Notes: generated from the sequence alone by a model not told the origin. A DNA stretch of 64,000 nt from Mixta mediterraneensis (GCF_014946725.1 NZ_JACFXY010000006.1:186001-250000); one strand, 5' to 3'; counted from the stretch's first letter, positions 30,601 through 41,218 are shown. Program-made: numbers and translations.

Positions 30601-30958
30601 CGAGCAGCCAACTGAAGTTGCAGCGCAGTCTGCAATTGAAGTGAGCCCGGAAACGGAAGCACAGGTCGAAGAAGTGCTGAACGCGCCAGTTGCAGCGGAA
30701 ACGGCGGTTATGCCAGTCAGCGAACCACATGCTCCCGTTGCCGCGCGTGACATCGCACCGCAAGCCGTGCCAGACGATGGCACTCGCTGGAAGCATTTTG
30801 CCTCCGCGACGATGACCAAAGCACCGGCACCAGCCTGGCAGCCAGAGCCGGTTCGTCATAGCGACTGGACACGTTCTCCGTACCAGTTTGACGGTAAAGG
30901 CTCTGCTGGCGGTCACAGCGCAACGCATCAGGCAACGGCACCTGCGACTAAGCCATAA
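27602..30958 (+). CDS. rne: RNase E, endoribonuclease and degradosome scaffold
   Basis: Main mRNA-decay and rRNA/tRNA-processing endonuclease (1118 aa). N-terminal half: S1 domain at about residues 36-120, 5'-sensor/RNase H-like parts, catalytic aspartates in [10 protein letters not shown] near 303 and VIDFIDM near 346, and the zinc-link CPRCSGTG near 404. The C-terminal half from about 530 is disordered: a membrane-binding amphipathic helix [14 protein letters not shown] near 572, arginine-rich RNA-binding tracts with PRENRE repeats at about 645-656, a long Ala/Pro/Glu-rich region, and the PNPase-docking tail ([15 protein letters not shown]). Likely autoregulated through its leader. Intact. 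Confidence 0.98.
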   Translation: MKRMLINATQQEELRVALVDGQRLYDLDIESPGHEQKKANIYKGKITRIEPSLEAAFVDYGAERHGFLPLKEISRENFPANYNAHGRPNIKDVLREGQEVIVQIDKEERGNKGAALTTFISLAGSYLVLMPNNPRAGGISRRIEGDDRTELKEALSALELPEGMGLIVRTAGVGKSAESLQWDLSFRLKHWEAIKKAAESRPAPFLIHQESNVIVRAFRDYLRQDIGEILIDNPKVLELARQHIAALGRPDFSSKIKLYTGEIPLFSHYQIESQIESAFQREVRLPSGGSIVIDSTEALTAIDINSARATRGGDIEETAFNTNLEAADEIARQLRLRDLGGLIVIDFIDMTPVRHQRAVENRLREAVRQGRARIQISHISRFGLLEMSRQRLSPSLGESSHHVCPRCSGTGTIRDNESLSLSILRLIEEEALKDNTKEVHAIVPVQVASYLLNEKREAVNAIEKRQGGVRAVIVPDDRMETPHYSVLRVRNGEETQTLSYHLPKLHEAEMAMPSEEEHAERRRPEQPALAAFVMPDAPPAPVEVAPEAPKAEAKPAAKPTPKTTANAAASTGFLGRLFGGLKKLFAGEEAPTAAPVAAQTEPKKPQEEESENQRGERRNNRRNNNRRERTPRNGDNAQARDNRGPRENREPRENREPRDTTGENRRNKRQPTQNETRDDRNTVLSDEARQQRDEQQQQRREQRAERQRRRQEEKRAQQEASKAAETVPVNVVETPEVQEDERVQVMPRRKQRQLSQKIRVDDANQPPQEQIDVTAKPEEARQAQPVIEMPQAVATPVEEQQDENEGRDSANMPRRSRRSPRHLRVSGQRRRRYRDERYPTQSAMPLTSAAASPEMASGKVWVRYPVSQANEELATQDALNEAPDYSRQETAAAVALPTAAVETPVAQETSVHQAEPVAETPVTIVNTDDTTAIEAPVNEEPSVIPAAAEAKAEAIAEQAEPAAPVTDEPAVQQDQAMVQPTADVSEPAIEKPVEIAAPVNEQPTEVAAQSAIEVSPETEAQVEEVLNAPVAAETAVMPVSEPHAPVAARDIAPQAVPDDGTRWKHFASATMTKAPAPAWQPEPVRHSDWTRSPYQFDGKGSAGGHSATHQATAPATKP
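29534..29569 (+). repeat. tandem 18-bp repeat inside rne
   Basis: Two copies of an 18-base unit encoding PRENRE, followed by a partial third copy (PRD), in the arginine-rich region of RNase E. Slippage here would change protein length in steps of six residues without a frameshift. Confidence 0.8.
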
Positions 30959-30980
30959 GCATCTGCGCTGCTACTGTCTC

Positions 30981-31006
30981 ACCCCGGTCTTGTACCGGGG
31001 TTTTTT
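30981..31006 (+). terminator. terminator of rne
   Basis: Stem CCCCGGT / ACCGGGG with loop CTTGT, followed by TTTTTT, 23 bases after the rne stop. Confidence 0.9.
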
Positions 31007-31025
31007 ATTTCTGCTAAAAGCAGAC

Positions 31026-31061
31026 AAAAAAATTCCACCTGCTCTTGTGAAGAAGGTGGAA
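31026..31061 (-). terminator. terminator of the flgKL transcript
   Basis: Stem TTCCACC / GGTGGAA with a 15-base loop, followed on the minus strand by TTTTTTT, 47 bases after the flgL stop. Confidence 0.85.
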
Positions 31062-31108
31062 GAAACTGAGCACACCCGGTTTAAGTCTGCTCAAATTTGC
31101 GGGTCAGT

Positions 31109-32074
31109 TTAAGCATTCAGCTTGAATAGCGATAACTGGGACATATCCGTAAAGGTTTTATATGCTGCCTGCAGCGCGGTTTGCTGCATGGTATAGCTGG
31201 AAATGGTTTCAGCGTAATCAACATCCACCATACTACTCATTTGGGTACTGTAAATCAGGTCCCGATCGTCGCCCTGGGCATCCAACGTATCAAGTTCAGA
31301 CAGCTGCGAGCCAATGCTGGAGCGCACGCTTAATACATTGTTCAGAGAATTACTCAGGCCACGGTTGGTTTTATCCATTGCATCCTGGAAGGCCTGTTTA
31401 GTCGTCTCATCGGCATTTTCCTGTGGGGTTTTCAGCGCAGCAATTGCACTGTCCAGCATGGCGAACAGGTTAGTTTCACTGGCGCTGCCATCTGGTTCTG
31501 CCGTGGCGTTGCCGGTAATTGCCATAAAAATGCCATCGCCCGTATGGCCAACTGTCATAGTACGGCTGCTGTCAACTTTTTGCGTGATCGCGTCGGTACC
31601 GCCCACATAAGACACGCCCGTGCTCGCATCATCAACAAACGGTGCGCTGTCTGTTTTATAACCGGCAAAGATATAGCGTCCATTACCATCCTGGCTGTTC
31701 GCCTGATTAAGTAATTGTGCACGGATGCCCTCTAACTGAGTGGCTATCGAACCCCGGTCATCGTCACTCAGCGTACCGGTTGAGCCGTTAACAATCAGCG
31801 TTTGGGCATCCTGGATACTGCTGGTTACGCCACTCAGGACGTTTTCTTCCAGCGACAACCCCTGACTGGCGAAAACGCGTGCCTGAGCATACTGACTGCT
31901 TTGCGCCTGAGCCTGCGAGAGCACCACCGCACGTGAAGCCGCAATCGGATCATCAGACGGGTTAGTGACCCGGCGACCACTGGCAAGCTGCGCGCCAACT
32001 TTCAGCCAGGAAGATTGCGAATCGGTAATCCCGCGAACCTGCTGGTTAAAGATCATATTTGTACTAATACGCAT
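31109..32074 (-). CDS. flgL: FlgL, hook-filament junction protein 3
   Basis: Flagellin-like junction protein (321 aa) that links FlgK to the filament. The N-terminal helix MRISTNMIFNQQVRGITDSQ and the C-terminal helix VDYAETISSYTMQQTALQAAY form the coiled-coil core, with the variable domain between. No signal peptide; exported by the flagellar type III system. 14 bases after flgK and ends the cluster. Confidence 0.96.
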   Translation of the reverse strand: MRISTNMIFNQQVRGITDSQSSWLKVGAQLASGRRVTNPSDDPIAASRAVVLSQAQAQSSQYAQARVFASQGLSLEENVLSGVTSSIQDAQTLIVNGSTGTLSDDDRGSIATQLEGIRAQLLNQANSQDGNGRYIFAGYKTDSAPFVDDASTGVSYVGGTDAITQKVDSSRTMTVGHTGDGIFMAITGNATAEPDGSASETNLFAMLDSAIAALKTPQENADETTKQAFQDAMDKTNRGLSNSLNNVLSVRSSIGSQLSELDTLDAQGDDRDLIYSTQMSSMVDVDYAETISSYTMQQTALQAAYKTFTDMSQLSLFKLNA

Positions 32075-32088
32075 ACTGTCCTCCGTCC

Positions 32089-33735
32089 TTAGCGGATGCT
32101 CATCAAGGCATCAAAAATGGCGCTGGCGGTTTGCAGTACTTGCGCATTCGCCATGTAATATTGCTGATATTTAGTCAGGTTGGCGTACTCTTCATCAAGG
32201 TTAACGCCGGAAACGGATTGCTGGCGATCGGTCAGCTGATTTACCACGCTTTCCTGCGTGGTGCTGGCCGTTTCCAGAGAGCTGGTTTTGTTGCCTACGG
32301 TGCTGACAATGCTGGCATACGCCTGCGATAGCGTCGCGTTACCGTTCACCAGATTCGCATCCTGCAGATCCAGCAGCTTTTGCGCGTTGCGGTTGTCGCT
32401 TTCGCCGCCGGTCGCAGCGGCAGCGGCAATCTGTGATTCATCGGTAATGGCCACCGACATGCCACCAATCACATTCTGCACGGGCTTCACCAGAAAACTG
32501 TCTTTGGCCGCAGGCGTGCCGTCAACGGTCAATTGCAGGCCATCAAAACTCAGCGTGGTATTACCTTCGTCGTCGGTATCCTGGGTGATACTGACCTTCA
32601 CATTGTCGGAGGTGCGTGTCGCGGTCCAGTTGCTGCCGTCATAGCTTACGGTGTAATTCGCCGCTTTCAGTGCGCTACTGTCGGTCCACGTTGCCGTCAC
32701 GGTCGCGCCTGGCTGGCTATTTTTACTGTTGCTGAGTACCGACGGGCTGCCAATGTTGAAGAAATCGCCCCCCTGATCGCCGTTGCTGTCGTAGCCTTCT
32801 TTGTGCACTGCGTTAAAACTGGTGGTAAAAGCTGCGGCGAGCTGACCCAGCTGGTTCTGCACCAGGTCCAAATTCTGCGAGCGGAAAGCCAGCACTCCTC
32901 CTAACGAGCCAGTGGTGAGCAGCTTTTCCGGGATCTCAACATTCCCGGCCATGTTATCGACATAGCCCACGGTAGTACGCGTTGGATCGCTACTGGAGCT
33001 CATCGCCACCAGCGTATTTGTTTTGCTGCCATTGACCAGCGTCAGGCCATTAGCCATCGACACCACATAGCCGCCATCCTGCTGTGAAACGGTTACGCCG
33101 ACAACATCGTTCAGGTCATTAACCAACTGATCGCGCTGATCGAGCAGGTTATTCGGTGCATCGCCGTTGCTGGTTGTCAGTTTGGCGATTTGTTTATTCA
33201 GATCGGCAATCTGCGAAGTGTAGGTATTAATTTGATCAACGCTGGACGCTACGTCAGTGTTGACGCTGTTTTGCATATTGGTCAGATATTGCGAATAAGA
33301 CTGGAACTGGTTCACCAGGCCCTGTGCATCGCTCAGCATGGACTGGCGTGCCGAAGGATCGTCCGCGTTACTGACTACGTTTTGCAGGTTAGTAAAAAAA
33401 CTCTGAATAGAATCGGAAAGGCTGGTGGTCGATGTGGACAGAAGATCGTCAATATTCGAAATTTGGCTGTATTGGCTATTTACCGCACTATAAGACGCGC
33501 TGGAACCACGTAGCTGCGCGGTGATAAAAGTATCATACTCGCGCTGTACGCCGGTAACATTCACCCCATTTCCGTAATAGCTGCTGCCCTGTAACGTACT
33601 GTTGGCCTGCGCCAGAATAGTGGTCTGCCGTGAATAACCCGCGACGGTGTAATTAGTAATGTTATTACTGGTGGTACTTAATGCAGCCTGTGCGGCACTC
33701 AATCCGCTCATGGCAGAGTTAATTATGCTGGACAT
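32089..33735 (-). CDS. flgK: FlgK, hook-filament junction protein 1
   Basis: Junction protein (548 aa) at the top of the hook. Conserved ends are visible: MSSIINSAMSGLSAAQAAL with NITNYTVAGYSRQ at the N-terminus and VNLDEEYANLTKYQQYYMA with TASAIFDALMSIR at the C-terminus; the middle is variable. A sigma-28 promoter lies about 95-120 bases upstream, making flgKL a late-class unit, as well as read-through from flgJ. Confidence 0.96.
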   Translation of the reverse strand: MSSIINSAMSGLSAAQAALSTTSNNITNYTVAGYSRQTTILAQANSTLQGSSYYGNGVNVTGVQREYDTFITAQLRGSSASYSAVNSQYSQISNIDDLLSTSTTSLSDSIQSFFTNLQNVVSNADDPSARQSMLSDAQGLVNQFQSYSQYLTNMQNSVNTDVASSVDQINTYTSQIADLNKQIAKLTTSNGDAPNNLLDQRDQLVNDLNDVVGVTVSQQDGGYVVSMANGLTLVNGSKTNTLVAMSSSSDPTRTTVGYVDNMAGNVEIPEKLLTTGSLGGVLAFRSQNLDLVQNQLGQLAAAFTTSFNAVHKEGYDSNGDQGGDFFNIGSPSVLSNSKNSQPGATVTATWTDSSALKAANYTVSYDGSNWTATRTSDNVKVSITQDTDDEGNTTLSFDGLQLTVDGTPAAKDSFLVKPVQNVIGGMSVAITDESQIAAAAATGGESDNRNAQKLLDLQDANLVNGNATLSQAYASIVSTVGNKTSSLETASTTQESVVNQLTDRQQSVSGVNLDEEYANLTKYQQYYMANAQVLQTASAIFDALMSIR

Positions 33736-33827
33736 TTCGGTTCCTTACATTTCCCGTCCGTTAACCGGGCTGGCAGTCATCAATATGGGTGCCAGCATGC
33801 GGAAACGCTCCCTGGCTTATGATGATA

Positions 33828-33854
33828 TTATCGGCGTGCTTAAGTGAAACTTGA
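33828..33854 (-). promoter_or_regulatory. sigma-28 (FliA) promoter of flgKL
   Basis: On the minus strand TCAA, 15 bases, then GCCGATAA: an excellent match to the FliA consensus TAAA-N15-GCCGATAA. It sits between flgJ and flgK, the known place for the class 3 flgK promoter. Confidence 0.85.
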
Positions 33855-33862
33855 GGCAAAAA

Positions 33863-34807
33863 TCAGAACAAATCATTTAAATTCTGGCTATACGCCTTCA
33901 CCACTTTTTCGCCCATGCTTTTGAATTGCTGGATCATTCCTACTAATTTTTGTGCATATTTCGGATCGGTAGCATAACCAGCAGCCTGTAGCGCCTGCGC
34001 ACCCTGTTCTGCACTTTGCGCGTTGGCAACAGCGGCATAACGTGGGTTATTAGCGATCAGTTTGACGTAATCGGTTAACGCTTCGAAATAGGAGCTATAG
34101 ACGCGGAAACTGGCGCGCACTTTCTTCGCCTCTCCCCCTTCATATTCCGTGGTCATAATATCGGTGGTTTCGCCTTTCCAGTCGCCGCTGGCTTTGATAC
34201 CAAATACGTTGTAACTCGGTTTGCCATCACGGGTGAGAATTTGACGCTGGCCCCAGCCCGACTCCAGCGCTGCCTGCGCCAGAATAAGGTGATGAGGAAT
34301 ACCGCTTTGCTGGCTGGCAGCCTGCGCGGGTTGTGCCAGCTGGGCGATAAACTCACTGCTGTCGCTGGGCAAATGAGCGGGCGACACCGGCAGGCGCGGC
34401 ATCGCCTTACGCACGATTTGCTCCAGCTGCTGCGCTGGCGCAACGGTACTCAGAATAAAGCTGTTGTCCAGCTTCATCGGCACGGTTCCGGCGCGTTCGT
34501 CCGGTGCTTTGGCGGGTTGCATTTGTTTGACAATGGTCTCCGCCAGTCCAAGCCCGCGTTTACCTATCTCCTGCCCCAGTTGCTGATCGTAAAGCGAGGT
34601 ATAAAGCCGGGTCTGGTCATTACTTAACAGGCCATCCTGCGGCAACGCTTCACGCATGCTTTTTAGCATCATCTGTACGAACATGCCCTCAACCTGACGA
34701 GCAACCTGCAGGGCTTTGCCTTTGGGATCACTGCTCGCCTGGCGCTTCAGTTCGTTTAATGAGCGGCTGTCGTAAGCCGCGTTCATCAGCATTGGGGTAT
34801 CAGCCAT
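33863..34807 (-). CDS. flgJ: FlgJ, rod-cap scaffold and peptidoglycan hydrolase
   Basis: Two-domain protein (314 aa). The N-terminal rod-scaffold half has VARQVEGMFVQMMLKSMREALP. The C-terminal half is a glucosaminidase that opens the peptidoglycan for the rod, with the catalytic Glu in AQAALESGWGQRQI and the TTEYEGGEAKKV segment. The ATG at 34807 overlaps the flgI stop codon as TAATG. Complete. Confidence 0.95.
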   Translation of the reverse strand: MADTPMLMNAAYDSRSLNELKRQASSDPKGKALQVARQVEGMFVQMMLKSMREALPQDGLLSNDQTRLYTSLYDQQLGQEIGKRGLGLAETIVKQMQPAKAPDERAGTVPMKLDNSFILSTVAPAQQLEQIVRKAMPRLPVSPAHLPSDSSEFIAQLAQPAQAASQQSGIPHHLILAQAALESGWGQRQILTRDGKPSYNVFGIKASGDWKGETTDIMTTEYEGGEAKKVRASFRVYSSYFEALTDYVKLIANNPRYAAVANAQSAEQGAQALQAAGYATDPKYAQKLVGMIQQFKSMGEKVVKAYSQNLNDLF

Positions 34808-35916
34808 TAGATAATTTCCAGTTTGGCGCGCAGACAACCGGCGCTCTGCATCGATTGCAAAATTGACATCAGCTCGATAGGCGAGGCACCCAGCGCATTC
34901 AGTGCGCGCACCACACTGTTCAGACTGGCGCTGGCGCTGACGCGTTGCAACGCGCCGCCGCTCTGACGCAGATCGATCTGCGTTTGCGGCGTAACCACCG
35001 TTTGACCACCCGCAAAAGGTGTGTCCGGCTGGCTGACGTTTTGCTGCTGGTTCACCGTTACCGACAGATTGCCCTGCGCTACCGCACAGGTATCCAGCGT
35101 CACTTCGCGGTTCATGACCACAGAACCAGTACGTGAGTTGATAATGACTTTGGCGTCTTCGATGGGGATTGCCACATCGATATTTTGAATCTCAGCCAGC
35201 AGACGCACCTGCGCACCGTTGTTTGGTGATACACGTACCTGTACGGTACGTGCATCCAGCGGTTGCGCTGCGCCATAACCGCCGCGCGTGTTGATCGCAT
35301 CAGCAATGCGCTGTGCCATGGAAAAATCTTCACTATTCAGCTGCAGGTTGATGGTGTTCTGAGAACCAAAATTGCTCTGCAGTTCTCGTTCCACCGTGGC
35401 TCCGCCGGTAATGCGTCCGCCGTTCAGCTGATTAACCTGAACGCTGCTGCCGCCCGCCGCGGCACCCGCGCCGCCAACCAGAATGTTGCCCTGCGCCAGT
35501 GCATAAACCTGGTTATCAACGCCTTTCATGGGCGTCATCAGCAGCGTGCCGCCGCGCAAACTCTTGGCATTCCCCAGCGATGACACCACCACATCCAGCG
35601 TCTGCCCCTGACGCGCAAAAGCAGGCAACTTTGCCGTTACCATCACCGCCGCAACGTTTTTCAACTGCATATTGGTGCCGGTTGGTACGGTAATGCCCAG
35701 CTGCGAAAGCATGTTATTCACCGTTTGCGTAGTGAATGGGGTTTGCGTGGTCTGGTCACCTGTGCCATCAAGACCCACCACCAAACCGTAACCCAGCAGC
35801 TGGTTGTCACGAACGCCCTGTACTGTGGTCAGATCGCGGATACGATCGGCCTGAGCCAGCAGGCTTACACCCAGCAACAGGCACAGACCGAAACGCAGAA
35901 GCGTTAACTTTTTCAT
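34807..35916 (-). CDS. flgI: FlgI, flagellar P-ring protein
   Basis: Forms the periplasmic bushing of the basal body in the peptidoglycan layer (369 aa). A Sec signal peptide ends at [10 protein letters not shown] (about residue 23). Family segments include [35 protein letters not shown] and [16 protein letters not shown]. Two cysteines (DTCAVAQ and AGCLRAK) could form the known stabilizing disulfide. Nine bases after flgH. Confidence 0.97.
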   Translation of the reverse strand: MKKLTLLRFGLCLLLGVSLLAQADRIRDLTTVQGVRDNQLLGYGLVVGLDGTGDQTTQTPFTTQTVNNMLSQLGITVPTGTNMQLKNVAAVMVTAKLPAFARQGQTLDVVVSSLGNAKSLRGGTLLMTPMKGVDNQVYALAQGNILVGGAGAAAGGSSVQVNQLNGGRITGGATVERELQSNFGSQNTINLQLNSEDFSMAQRIADAINTRGGYGAAQPLDARTVQVRVSPNNGAQVRLLAEIQNIDVAIPIEDAKVIINSRTGSVVMNREVTLDTCAVAQGNLSVTVNQQQNVSQPDTPFAGGQTVVTPQTQIDLRQSGGALQRVSASASLNSVVRALNALGASPIELMSILQSMQSAGCLRAKLEII

Positions 35917-35925
35917 CGTAACCTC

Positions 35926-36636
35926 TTACATCGGCGAGATATTTAAGAAGAAGCGTTGCAGCCAACCCATAGTCTGCGCTTCATTGATATACCCGTTACC
36001 GACGTACTCAATACGTGCATCGGCGACCGCCGTTGACAACACTGCGTTACTGGCGCTGATCGTGCGTGGATTCACTACGCCCGAGAAGCGAATAAACTCG
36101 GTGCCCTGATTAATGGCGATCTGTTTTTCACCCACTACATGGAGGTTGCCGTTTGATAACACCTGATCCACAGTGACGGTAATCGTGCCGGTAAAGGTGT
36201 TATTCGCTGATGCGCCACCTTTCCCTGCGAAATCATTTTTACCTTCCATTCCAAGGTTCGCTTTTTCTCCACTGGCCCCCACCAGACCCGTCAGTGCGGT
36301 TGGCACGGTGCTTAAGCCAAAGCTGTTGCTGCCGTCACGGCTGGCATTGGCAGAGGAACTTTTACTGGCACTAACATTTTCCTGCAACGTAATGGTTAAG
36401 GTATCGCCAATGTTACGCGGGCGACGATCCTCAAACAGCGGCTGGTAGCCATAGTTGAGTGGTGCAACACCCTGGAAAATGGAGCCGTTGACCACTGGCG
36501 GCGCCGACGGCAGCGGCTGAGCTGTGGTCGCTCCTTCTACCAGCGGTGTGCGCGGCACTAACGCACAACCGTTAACAGTCAGCAGCAGCGTGGCTACTAA
36601 CCAATGTCCAGGCTTGAGAATCTGTTGCTTCGCCAC
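35926..36636 (-). CDS. flgH: FlgH, flagellar L-ring lipoprotein
   Basis: Outer-membrane ring subunit (236 aa). Signal peptide with lipobox VNGC (Cys24), then VNGSIFQG and the family motif [15 protein letters not shown], and [13 protein letters not shown]-like [17 protein letters not shown] near the C-terminus. Between flgG and flgI, standard order. Confidence 0.96.
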   Translation of the reverse strand: MAKQQILKPGHWLVATLLLTVNGCALVPRTPLVEGATTAQPLPSAPPVVNGSIFQGVAPLNYGYQPLFEDRRPRNIGDTLTITLQENVSASKSSSANASRDGSNSFGLSTVPTALTGLVGASGEKANLGMEGKNDFAGKGGASANNTFTGTITVTVDQVLSNGNLHVVGEKQIAINQGTEFIRFSGVVNPRTISASNAVLSTAVADARIEYVGNGYINEAQTMGWLQRFFLNISPM

Positions 36637-36700
36637 GGAATTACGACCTTATCTCTGTCTGTTCTTCAGGCCAGCCCGACGCTGGCCCTTACCACCAGCG

Positions 36701-37483
36701 TTACAGCTGAGTTAATTTCTGCAGCATCTGATCAGACGTACTGATTGCTTTGCTGTTGATCTCATACGCGCGCTGCGTCTGGATCATCGTGACGAGTTCT
36801 TCCGCCACATTGACGTTCGACGTTTCCACATAGCCTTGATACAGAAGTCCCGCGCCATTCTGACCCGGCGTGCTGTCGGTAGGCGCACCTGACGCCTGCG
36901 TTTCCTGGTACAGGTTCTCACCTACGCTGTCGAGACCAGCATCGTTCATAAAGGTGCTCAGCGTTAACTGCCCCACCTGTGTCGCCTGGGTTTGTCCCTG
37001 CTGCGTTACGCTTACCACGCCATCGCGTGCAACAGTGATGCTTGTCGCGTTAGCAGGAATAGTGATGCCAGGCTGCACCGGGAAACCGGAGTTCGTCACT
37101 AACTGACCATTCTGATCCACCTGAAACGAACCATCGCGGGTATACGCCGAGGTGCCGTCTGGCATCTGAATCTGGAAATAACCCTGACCGTTGATGGCGA
37201 TGTCTTTTGAGTTGTCGGTCTGCGACAGGTTACCCTGGGTATGCAGGCGTTCAGTGGTCACCGGGCGCACACCCGTACCAATCTGTAACCCGGACGGTAG
37301 TGTGGTCTGCTCAGACGACTGCGTGCCCGGTTGGCGCATGGTTTGGTACATCAGATCTTCAAATACAGCACGTGAGCGCTTAAAACCGTTGGTACTGACG
37401 TTTGCCAGGTTATTGGCAATCACGTCCATGTTCATTTGCTGCGCATCAAGACCGGTTTTGGCGATCCATAAAGAACGAATCAT
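36701..37483 (-). CDS. flgG: FlgG, distal rod protein
   Basis: Axial protein of the distal rod (260 aa). N-terminus [16 protein letters not shown] with the axial motif [15 protein letters not shown], and C-terminus VEELVTM-type [21 protein letters not shown] for helix packing. Exported through the flagellar apparatus without a cleaved signal. Complete. Confidence 0.97.
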   Translation of the reverse strand: MIRSLWIAKTGLDAQQMNMDVIANNLANVSTNGFKRSRAVFEDLMYQTMRQPGTQSSEQTTLPSGLQIGTGVRPVTTERLHTQGNLSQTDNSKDIAINGQGYFQIQMPDGTSAYTRDGSFQVDQNGQLVTNSGFPVQPGITIPANATSITVARDGVVSVTQQGQTQATQVGQLTLSTFMNDAGLDSVGENLYQETQASGAPTDSTPGQNGAGLLYQGYVETSNVNVAEELVTMIQTQRAYEINSKAISTSDQMLQKLTQL

Positions 37484-37500
37484 GTTGTTATCCTCGCGCC

Positions 37501-38259
37501 TTAGCTGCTCATGTTCAGCAGCTGATTGGCTTTTTGCTCGTTTTCATCAACGTTTGCGATCACTTTCATCTGCATCTCAAAACGTCGGGCGTTGGCGATC
37601 ATGTCGACCATGGTTTCCACCGGTTTAACGTTGCTACCTTCGAGCACACCCGGCATTACCTGCATGGTGGCGTCGGCCTGCAATGCCGCGCCGCGTGTTG
37701 CCTGCGTCGCTGGCGTTGGACGGAACATGCCGTCGTCACCACGCTGCATCTCTTGCCCGCTGGCTTTCACCAGCTTCAGACGGCCAAGCTGCACCGTGGC
37801 GTTTGGCGCATCACCCGCATTTAACGCGGTGATGGAACCGTCAGCAGCAATAGTCATTTCCGCGCCCTGTGGAATGGCGATCGGACCGCCATCGCCCATC
37901 ACGGGATTGCCCTGAATCGTTAACGTTCCGTTCGGGCTGATTTGCATATTGCCGTTGCGGGTATACGCTTCGCTGCCATCAGCGGTACGCACCGCCAGCC
38001 AGCCATCTTGCTGAACCGCCACGTCCAGCGGACGCTCGGTATAATCCATTGCGCCCTGGCTCATATCCGCCCCTGGCGTCGAAACCGTAACCAGAGTGCG
38101 GGTTGGCAACGACCAGCCGTTGACTGGCACGGCGCGCAACGCGTTGAGCTGGGCACGAAACCCCGGCGTTGAGGCGTTGGCAAGGTTGCTGGCAGTAACG
38201 GCTTGCTGATTCAGCGTTTGGCTGGCAGCCCCCATTGCGGTATATATTGCGTGATCCAT
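37501..38259 (-). CDS. flgF: FlgF, proximal rod protein
   Basis: Rod subunit (252 aa) with start [20 protein letters not shown], axial motif [15 protein letters not shown] and C-terminal helix [19 protein letters not shown]. It lies 17 bases ahead of flgG and 20 bases after flgE in the operon. Confidence 0.96.
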   Translation of the reverse strand: MDHAIYTAMGAASQTLNQQAVTASNLANASTPGFRAQLNALRAVPVNGWSLPTRTLVTVSTPGADMSQGAMDYTERPLDVAVQQDGWLAVRTADGSEAYTRNGNMQISPNGTLTIQGNPVMGDGGPIAIPQGAEMTIAADGSITALNAGDAPNATVQLGRLKLVKASGQEMQRGDDGMFRPTPATQATRGAALQADATMQVMPGVLEGSNVKPVETMVDMIANARRFEMQMKVIANVDENEQKANQLLNMSS

Positions 38260-38279
38260 AAAGCAATCCCGTTAGCGCA

Positions 38280-39536
38280 TTAACGTAAGTTAACCAGCGT
38301 GTTAAGAATCTGGTCCTGAGTTTTGATGGTCTGGGCGTTCGCCTGGTAGTTACGCTGCGCCACGATCATATTTACCAGTTCCTGACTCATATCAACGTTG
38401 GAGGCTTCCAGCGCACCTGCCGTCAGGGAACCGTAAGTGCCGGTATTAGCCAGACCTATCGCCGCCTGCCCTGAGGAGTTGGTTGCAGACCAGACGTTAT
38501 CGCCTGCTGACTGCAGCCCTTCCGGGTTAGAGAAGCTCGCCAGTACGATTTGACCCAGCAACTGGGTTTCCTGATTGGAGTAAGTCCCCGTAATCGTGCC
38601 ATCATCGTTAATCGCGTAACTGGTCAGATCGCCAGGGGCATAACCATCCTGGGTAGGATTACCAAAGGTGGTGGAACCCGTATTTTGCTGCGCACTACCC
38701 AGCATATTCAGCGTGATCGCTTGATTAGCTGCAGCACCGTTAGCGCCCGTCAGGTTAATGGTCAACCCAACTGTGCCATCTGTCGTGCTGGTGTCATCGC
38801 TGCCGTCGGCCTTCAGTCGGGTAATACCGGTCAGTTGGCCGTTGGTATCAAATTTCATTCTGAAATCACCAGCGGCCTCGCCAGTGGAGGAATCTATCGC
38901 ATGGACGGTCCAGCTATTGGCGGTGGAGTCTTTGACGTAGTACATGTCGAGGGTATGATCGTTACCCTGAGAGTCGTACACCGTCATGGTGCTTTTTGCG
39001 TTGTAGCTATCGACATCACCGGCAGAGAAAACAGGCACATCTGACGTGGAATCAGTCGAGTTCAGGTTCGCCACCTGGCTTGCTGTGGTCGTGGCACGCG
39101 CGGCCATCTGCGTCGTGGGGATAGTGATCGCCACGGGATTAGCACCGGTTTGAATCGTCGGTGGTACACCGCTGGCTGGATACCCCGTCACAGTCAGCCC
39201 CTGGGTATTGACCAGGTTACGATTTTCATCGAGCGTAAACTGACCATTACGTGAGTAATACACCGCACCGCTGGTATCCGTCATACGGAAGAAACCGTTA
39301 CCGCTCAGCGCCACGTCCAGACCACGACTGGTCGTAGTTGTGGTGCCATCATTGAAGTTCTGGATCACCGCGGCCACTTTAGTACCGAGGCCCACATTGG
39401 AGCCGGCGAACATATCGGCAAACGCAATGGTGCTGGACTTAAAGCCCGCCGTTGCGGCGTTAGCAATGTTGTTACCGATGACATCGAGGTTACTTGAGGC
39501 AGCGCCAAGACCGCTTACCGCTTGGGAAAATGACAT
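38280..39536 (-). CDS. flgE: FlgE, flagellar hook protein
   Basis: Hook subunit (418 aa). Begins MSFSQAVSGLGAASSNLDVI with GNNIANAATAGFKSS; contains FLG-type domains in the middle (MYYVKDSTANSWTVHA) and ends MSQELVNMIVAQRNYQANA with IKTQDQILNTLVNLR. Length is normal for enterobacteria. 26 bases after flgD. Confidence 0.97.
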   Translation of the reverse strand: MSFSQAVSGLGAASSNLDVIGNNIANAATAGFKSSTIAFADMFAGSNVGLGTKVAAVIQNFNDGTTTTTSRGLDVALSGNGFFRMTDTSGAVYYSRNGQFTLDENRNLVNTQGLTVTGYPASGVPPTIQTGANPVAITIPTTQMAARATTTASQVANLNSTDSTSDVPVFSAGDVDSYNAKSTMTVYDSQGNDHTLDMYYVKDSTANSWTVHAIDSSTGEAAGDFRMKFDTNGQLTGITRLKADGSDDTSTTDGTVGLTINLTGANGAAANQAITLNMLGSAQQNTGSTTFGNPTQDGYAPGDLTSYAINDDGTITGTYSNQETQLLGQIVLASFSNPEGLQSAGDNVWSATNSSGQAAIGLANTGTYGSLTAGALEASNVDMSQELVNMIVAQRNYQANAQTIKTQDQILNTLVNLR

Positions 39537-39562
39537 GTTTGCTTCTCCTGCTTACAGGTTGA

Positions 39563-40234
39563 TCAGAGAATCTGACGTACTTCGTCAAGGGTGACGGAGC
39601 CCATGGTGCCGAGATCCAGTTTTGTGGTGTCGTCCGTCGTAATTACCCCATTGACGTAGGCGTAGTTAAGCGGTTGTGCCACCAGTTGGGTGCTGCCATT
39701 GCTGGCGGCAATCGAAACCGTATATTTGCCATCTGGTGCCGTTGAACCATCGGCCAATGTGCCATCCCACGAGAAGGTGTGAACGCCCGCGCTGAGCGCC
39801 CCGAGGTCAACGGTGCTGACCGTATTACCACTGGCATCTTTGATCGTGGCGCTGGCCGCGGTTGAGGCGGTGGTCAGTGACACACCAAACGGTGTCGTTG
39901 TGCCGCTGCCGACCAGCACCTGTGAGCCATCAACCATCACGCCATGACCAATTAAGGTTGAGGTTTGCAGCGACTGGTTGGCATTAATCTGACCGGATAT
40001 TGAACCCAGCGTGGTGTTAAGTTTCTCAATACCGCTCAGGGTGTTGATCTGTGCCAGCTGCGTGGTGAGCTGACTGTTATCCATCGGATTGGTGGGATCC
40101 TGATTTTGTAACTGCGTCACCAGCATGGTCAAAAACTGATTTTGTAAGTCTTGCGCGCTGTTGCCGCTGCTGCTGCTGGATGAGCTAAGGACGCTGGGGT
40201 CCAGTGACTCATTAACGCCTACTGAGATAGCCAT
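39563..40234 (-). CDS. flgD: FlgD, hook-cap assembly protein
   Basis: Scaffold (223 aa) that caps the growing hook. The N-terminal motif LQNQFLTMLVTQLQNQDPTN is the family hallmark; the C-terminal part has FLGD Ig-like and Tudor-like domains (FSWDGTLADGSTAPDGKY). Complete and placed between flgC and flgE. Confidence 0.96.
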   Translation of the reverse strand: MAISVGVNESLDPSVLSSSSSSSGNSAQDLQNQFLTMLVTQLQNQDPTNPMDNSQLTTQLAQINTLSGIEKLNTTLGSISGQINANQSLQTSTLIGHGVMVDGSQVLVGSGTTTPFGVSLTTASTAASATIKDASGNTVSTVDLGALSAGVHTFSWDGTLADGSTAPDGKYTVSIAASNGSTQLVAQPLNYAYVNGVITTDDTTKLDLGTMGSVTLDEVRQIL

Positions 40235-40246
40235 TTTTATTCTCCG

Positions 40247-40651
40247 TTATTGACCGATCGTCAGGGTTTTCATCATCATTGATTTCACGGTGTTCAGCAC
40301 TTCAACGTTGGCCTGATAACTGCGTGACGCTGACATGGTGTTGACGGTCTCAGAAACCACGTCCACGTTAGGCATCTTCACGTAGCCTTTCTCATCGGCC
40401 ATCGGATTGCCTGGGTCATAAACCAGTTTTGCCGGTGAGGGGTCGTTAATCACCTGCGCCACTTTTACCCCGCCCGTTGCAGCACCTGGTGCGGCATCCG
40501 TTTGAAATACTACCTGTTTTGCCACGTATGGCTGGCCGTCAGGGCCAGTCACGCTATCGGCATTGGCCAGGTTACTGGCGCTAACGTTTAATCGCTGTGA
40601 TTGCGCGGTCATGGCTGATCCGGCAATGTCAAAAATGTTCAGCAAGGCCAT
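40247..40651 (-). CDS. flgC: FlgC, proximal rod protein
   Basis: Rod subunit (134 aa) starting [20 protein letters not shown], with axial motif [20 protein letters not shown] and the C-terminal [20 protein letters not shown] helix. Two bases separate it from flgB. Confidence 0.96.
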   Translation of the reverse strand: MALLNIFDIAGSAMTAQSQRLNVSASNLANADSVTGPDGQPYVAKQVVFQTDAAPGAATGGVKVAQVINDPSPAKLVYDPGNPMADEKGYVKMPNVDVVSETVNTMSASRSYQANVEVLNTVKSMMMKTLTIGQ

Positions 40652-40653
40652 AA

Positions 40654-41064
40654 TTATTGCCCTTGTAACACGCTCATCATGCTTTTGATCTGGCTGCTGA
40701 TAAGGGTGAGATCGGTTTGATATTTCAGGCTATTATCCGCGAACTGAGTACGCTCGCGGTCCATATCGACGGTATTGCCGTCGGCAGCAGGCTGATCGGG
40801 AATGCGATACAGCAAATCCATTGATGACGCAGCGTGAGTCTGTGCTTCAATGTGTCGCGCCGAGGTAACGTTGAGTGACAGGCCTGTCGTAGCCCGCCCA
40901 TTCTTCATCGCCTTGTTCAGCTCGCTGGCGAAGTCAATATCACGGGCCTGGTAACCCGGCGTATCGGCGTTAGCAATGTTTGACGCCAGGATCTCCTGAC
41001 GCTGGGCACGCAGGTTGAGGGCTTCAGTACCGAATTGCAGTGCCGCATCCAGTTTGTCGAGCAT
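40654..41064 (-). CDS. flgB: FlgB, proximal rod protein
   Basis: Rod subunit (136 aa) and first gene of the flgBCDEFGHIJ operon. The start [20 protein letters not shown] at 41064, with GGAGG just upstream, matches the family; the frame is open back to 41259 but that part covers the promoter region. Axial motif [19 protein letters not shown] and C-terminal [19 protein letters not shown] are present. Confidence 0.96.
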   Translation of the reverse strand: MLDKLDAALQFGTEALNLRAQRQEILASNIANADTPGYQARDIDFASELNKAMKNGRATTGLSLNVTSARHIEAQTHAASSMDLLYRIPDQPAADGNTVDMDRERTQFADNSLKYQTDLTLISSQIKSMMSVLQGQ

Positions 41065-41130
41065 GCTTCCTCCGCGAATGAGAATTCCGAGCTGGCAGCT
41101 TAATAGGAAAAAAGCAAGGGCGATCGTCTG

Positions 41131-41155
41131 AATAACGCCCCAAATCGTCGCTATT
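41131..41155. promoter_or_regulatory. putative FlhD4C2 box between flgB and flgA
   Basis: AATAACG, 11 bases, then CGCTATT forms the inverted core of the FlhDC recognition site (halves ending AAATAGCG, spaced 10-12 bases). It lies midway between divergent flgB and flgA, where the flagellar master regulator activates both class 2 promoters in E. coli and Salmonella. The outer parts of the box are weaker. Confidence 0.6.
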
Positions 41156-41218
41156 TTTGCTCTTGACGTTTTTTTTCTCCGCGTAAACTCGTTGCCATTA
41201 TCAGTAAGGAGCAGCACC

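Noticed and set aside
30425-30928. 167-residue antisense frame at the end of rne
   Set aside because: Shadow frame opposite the RNase E C-terminal tail.
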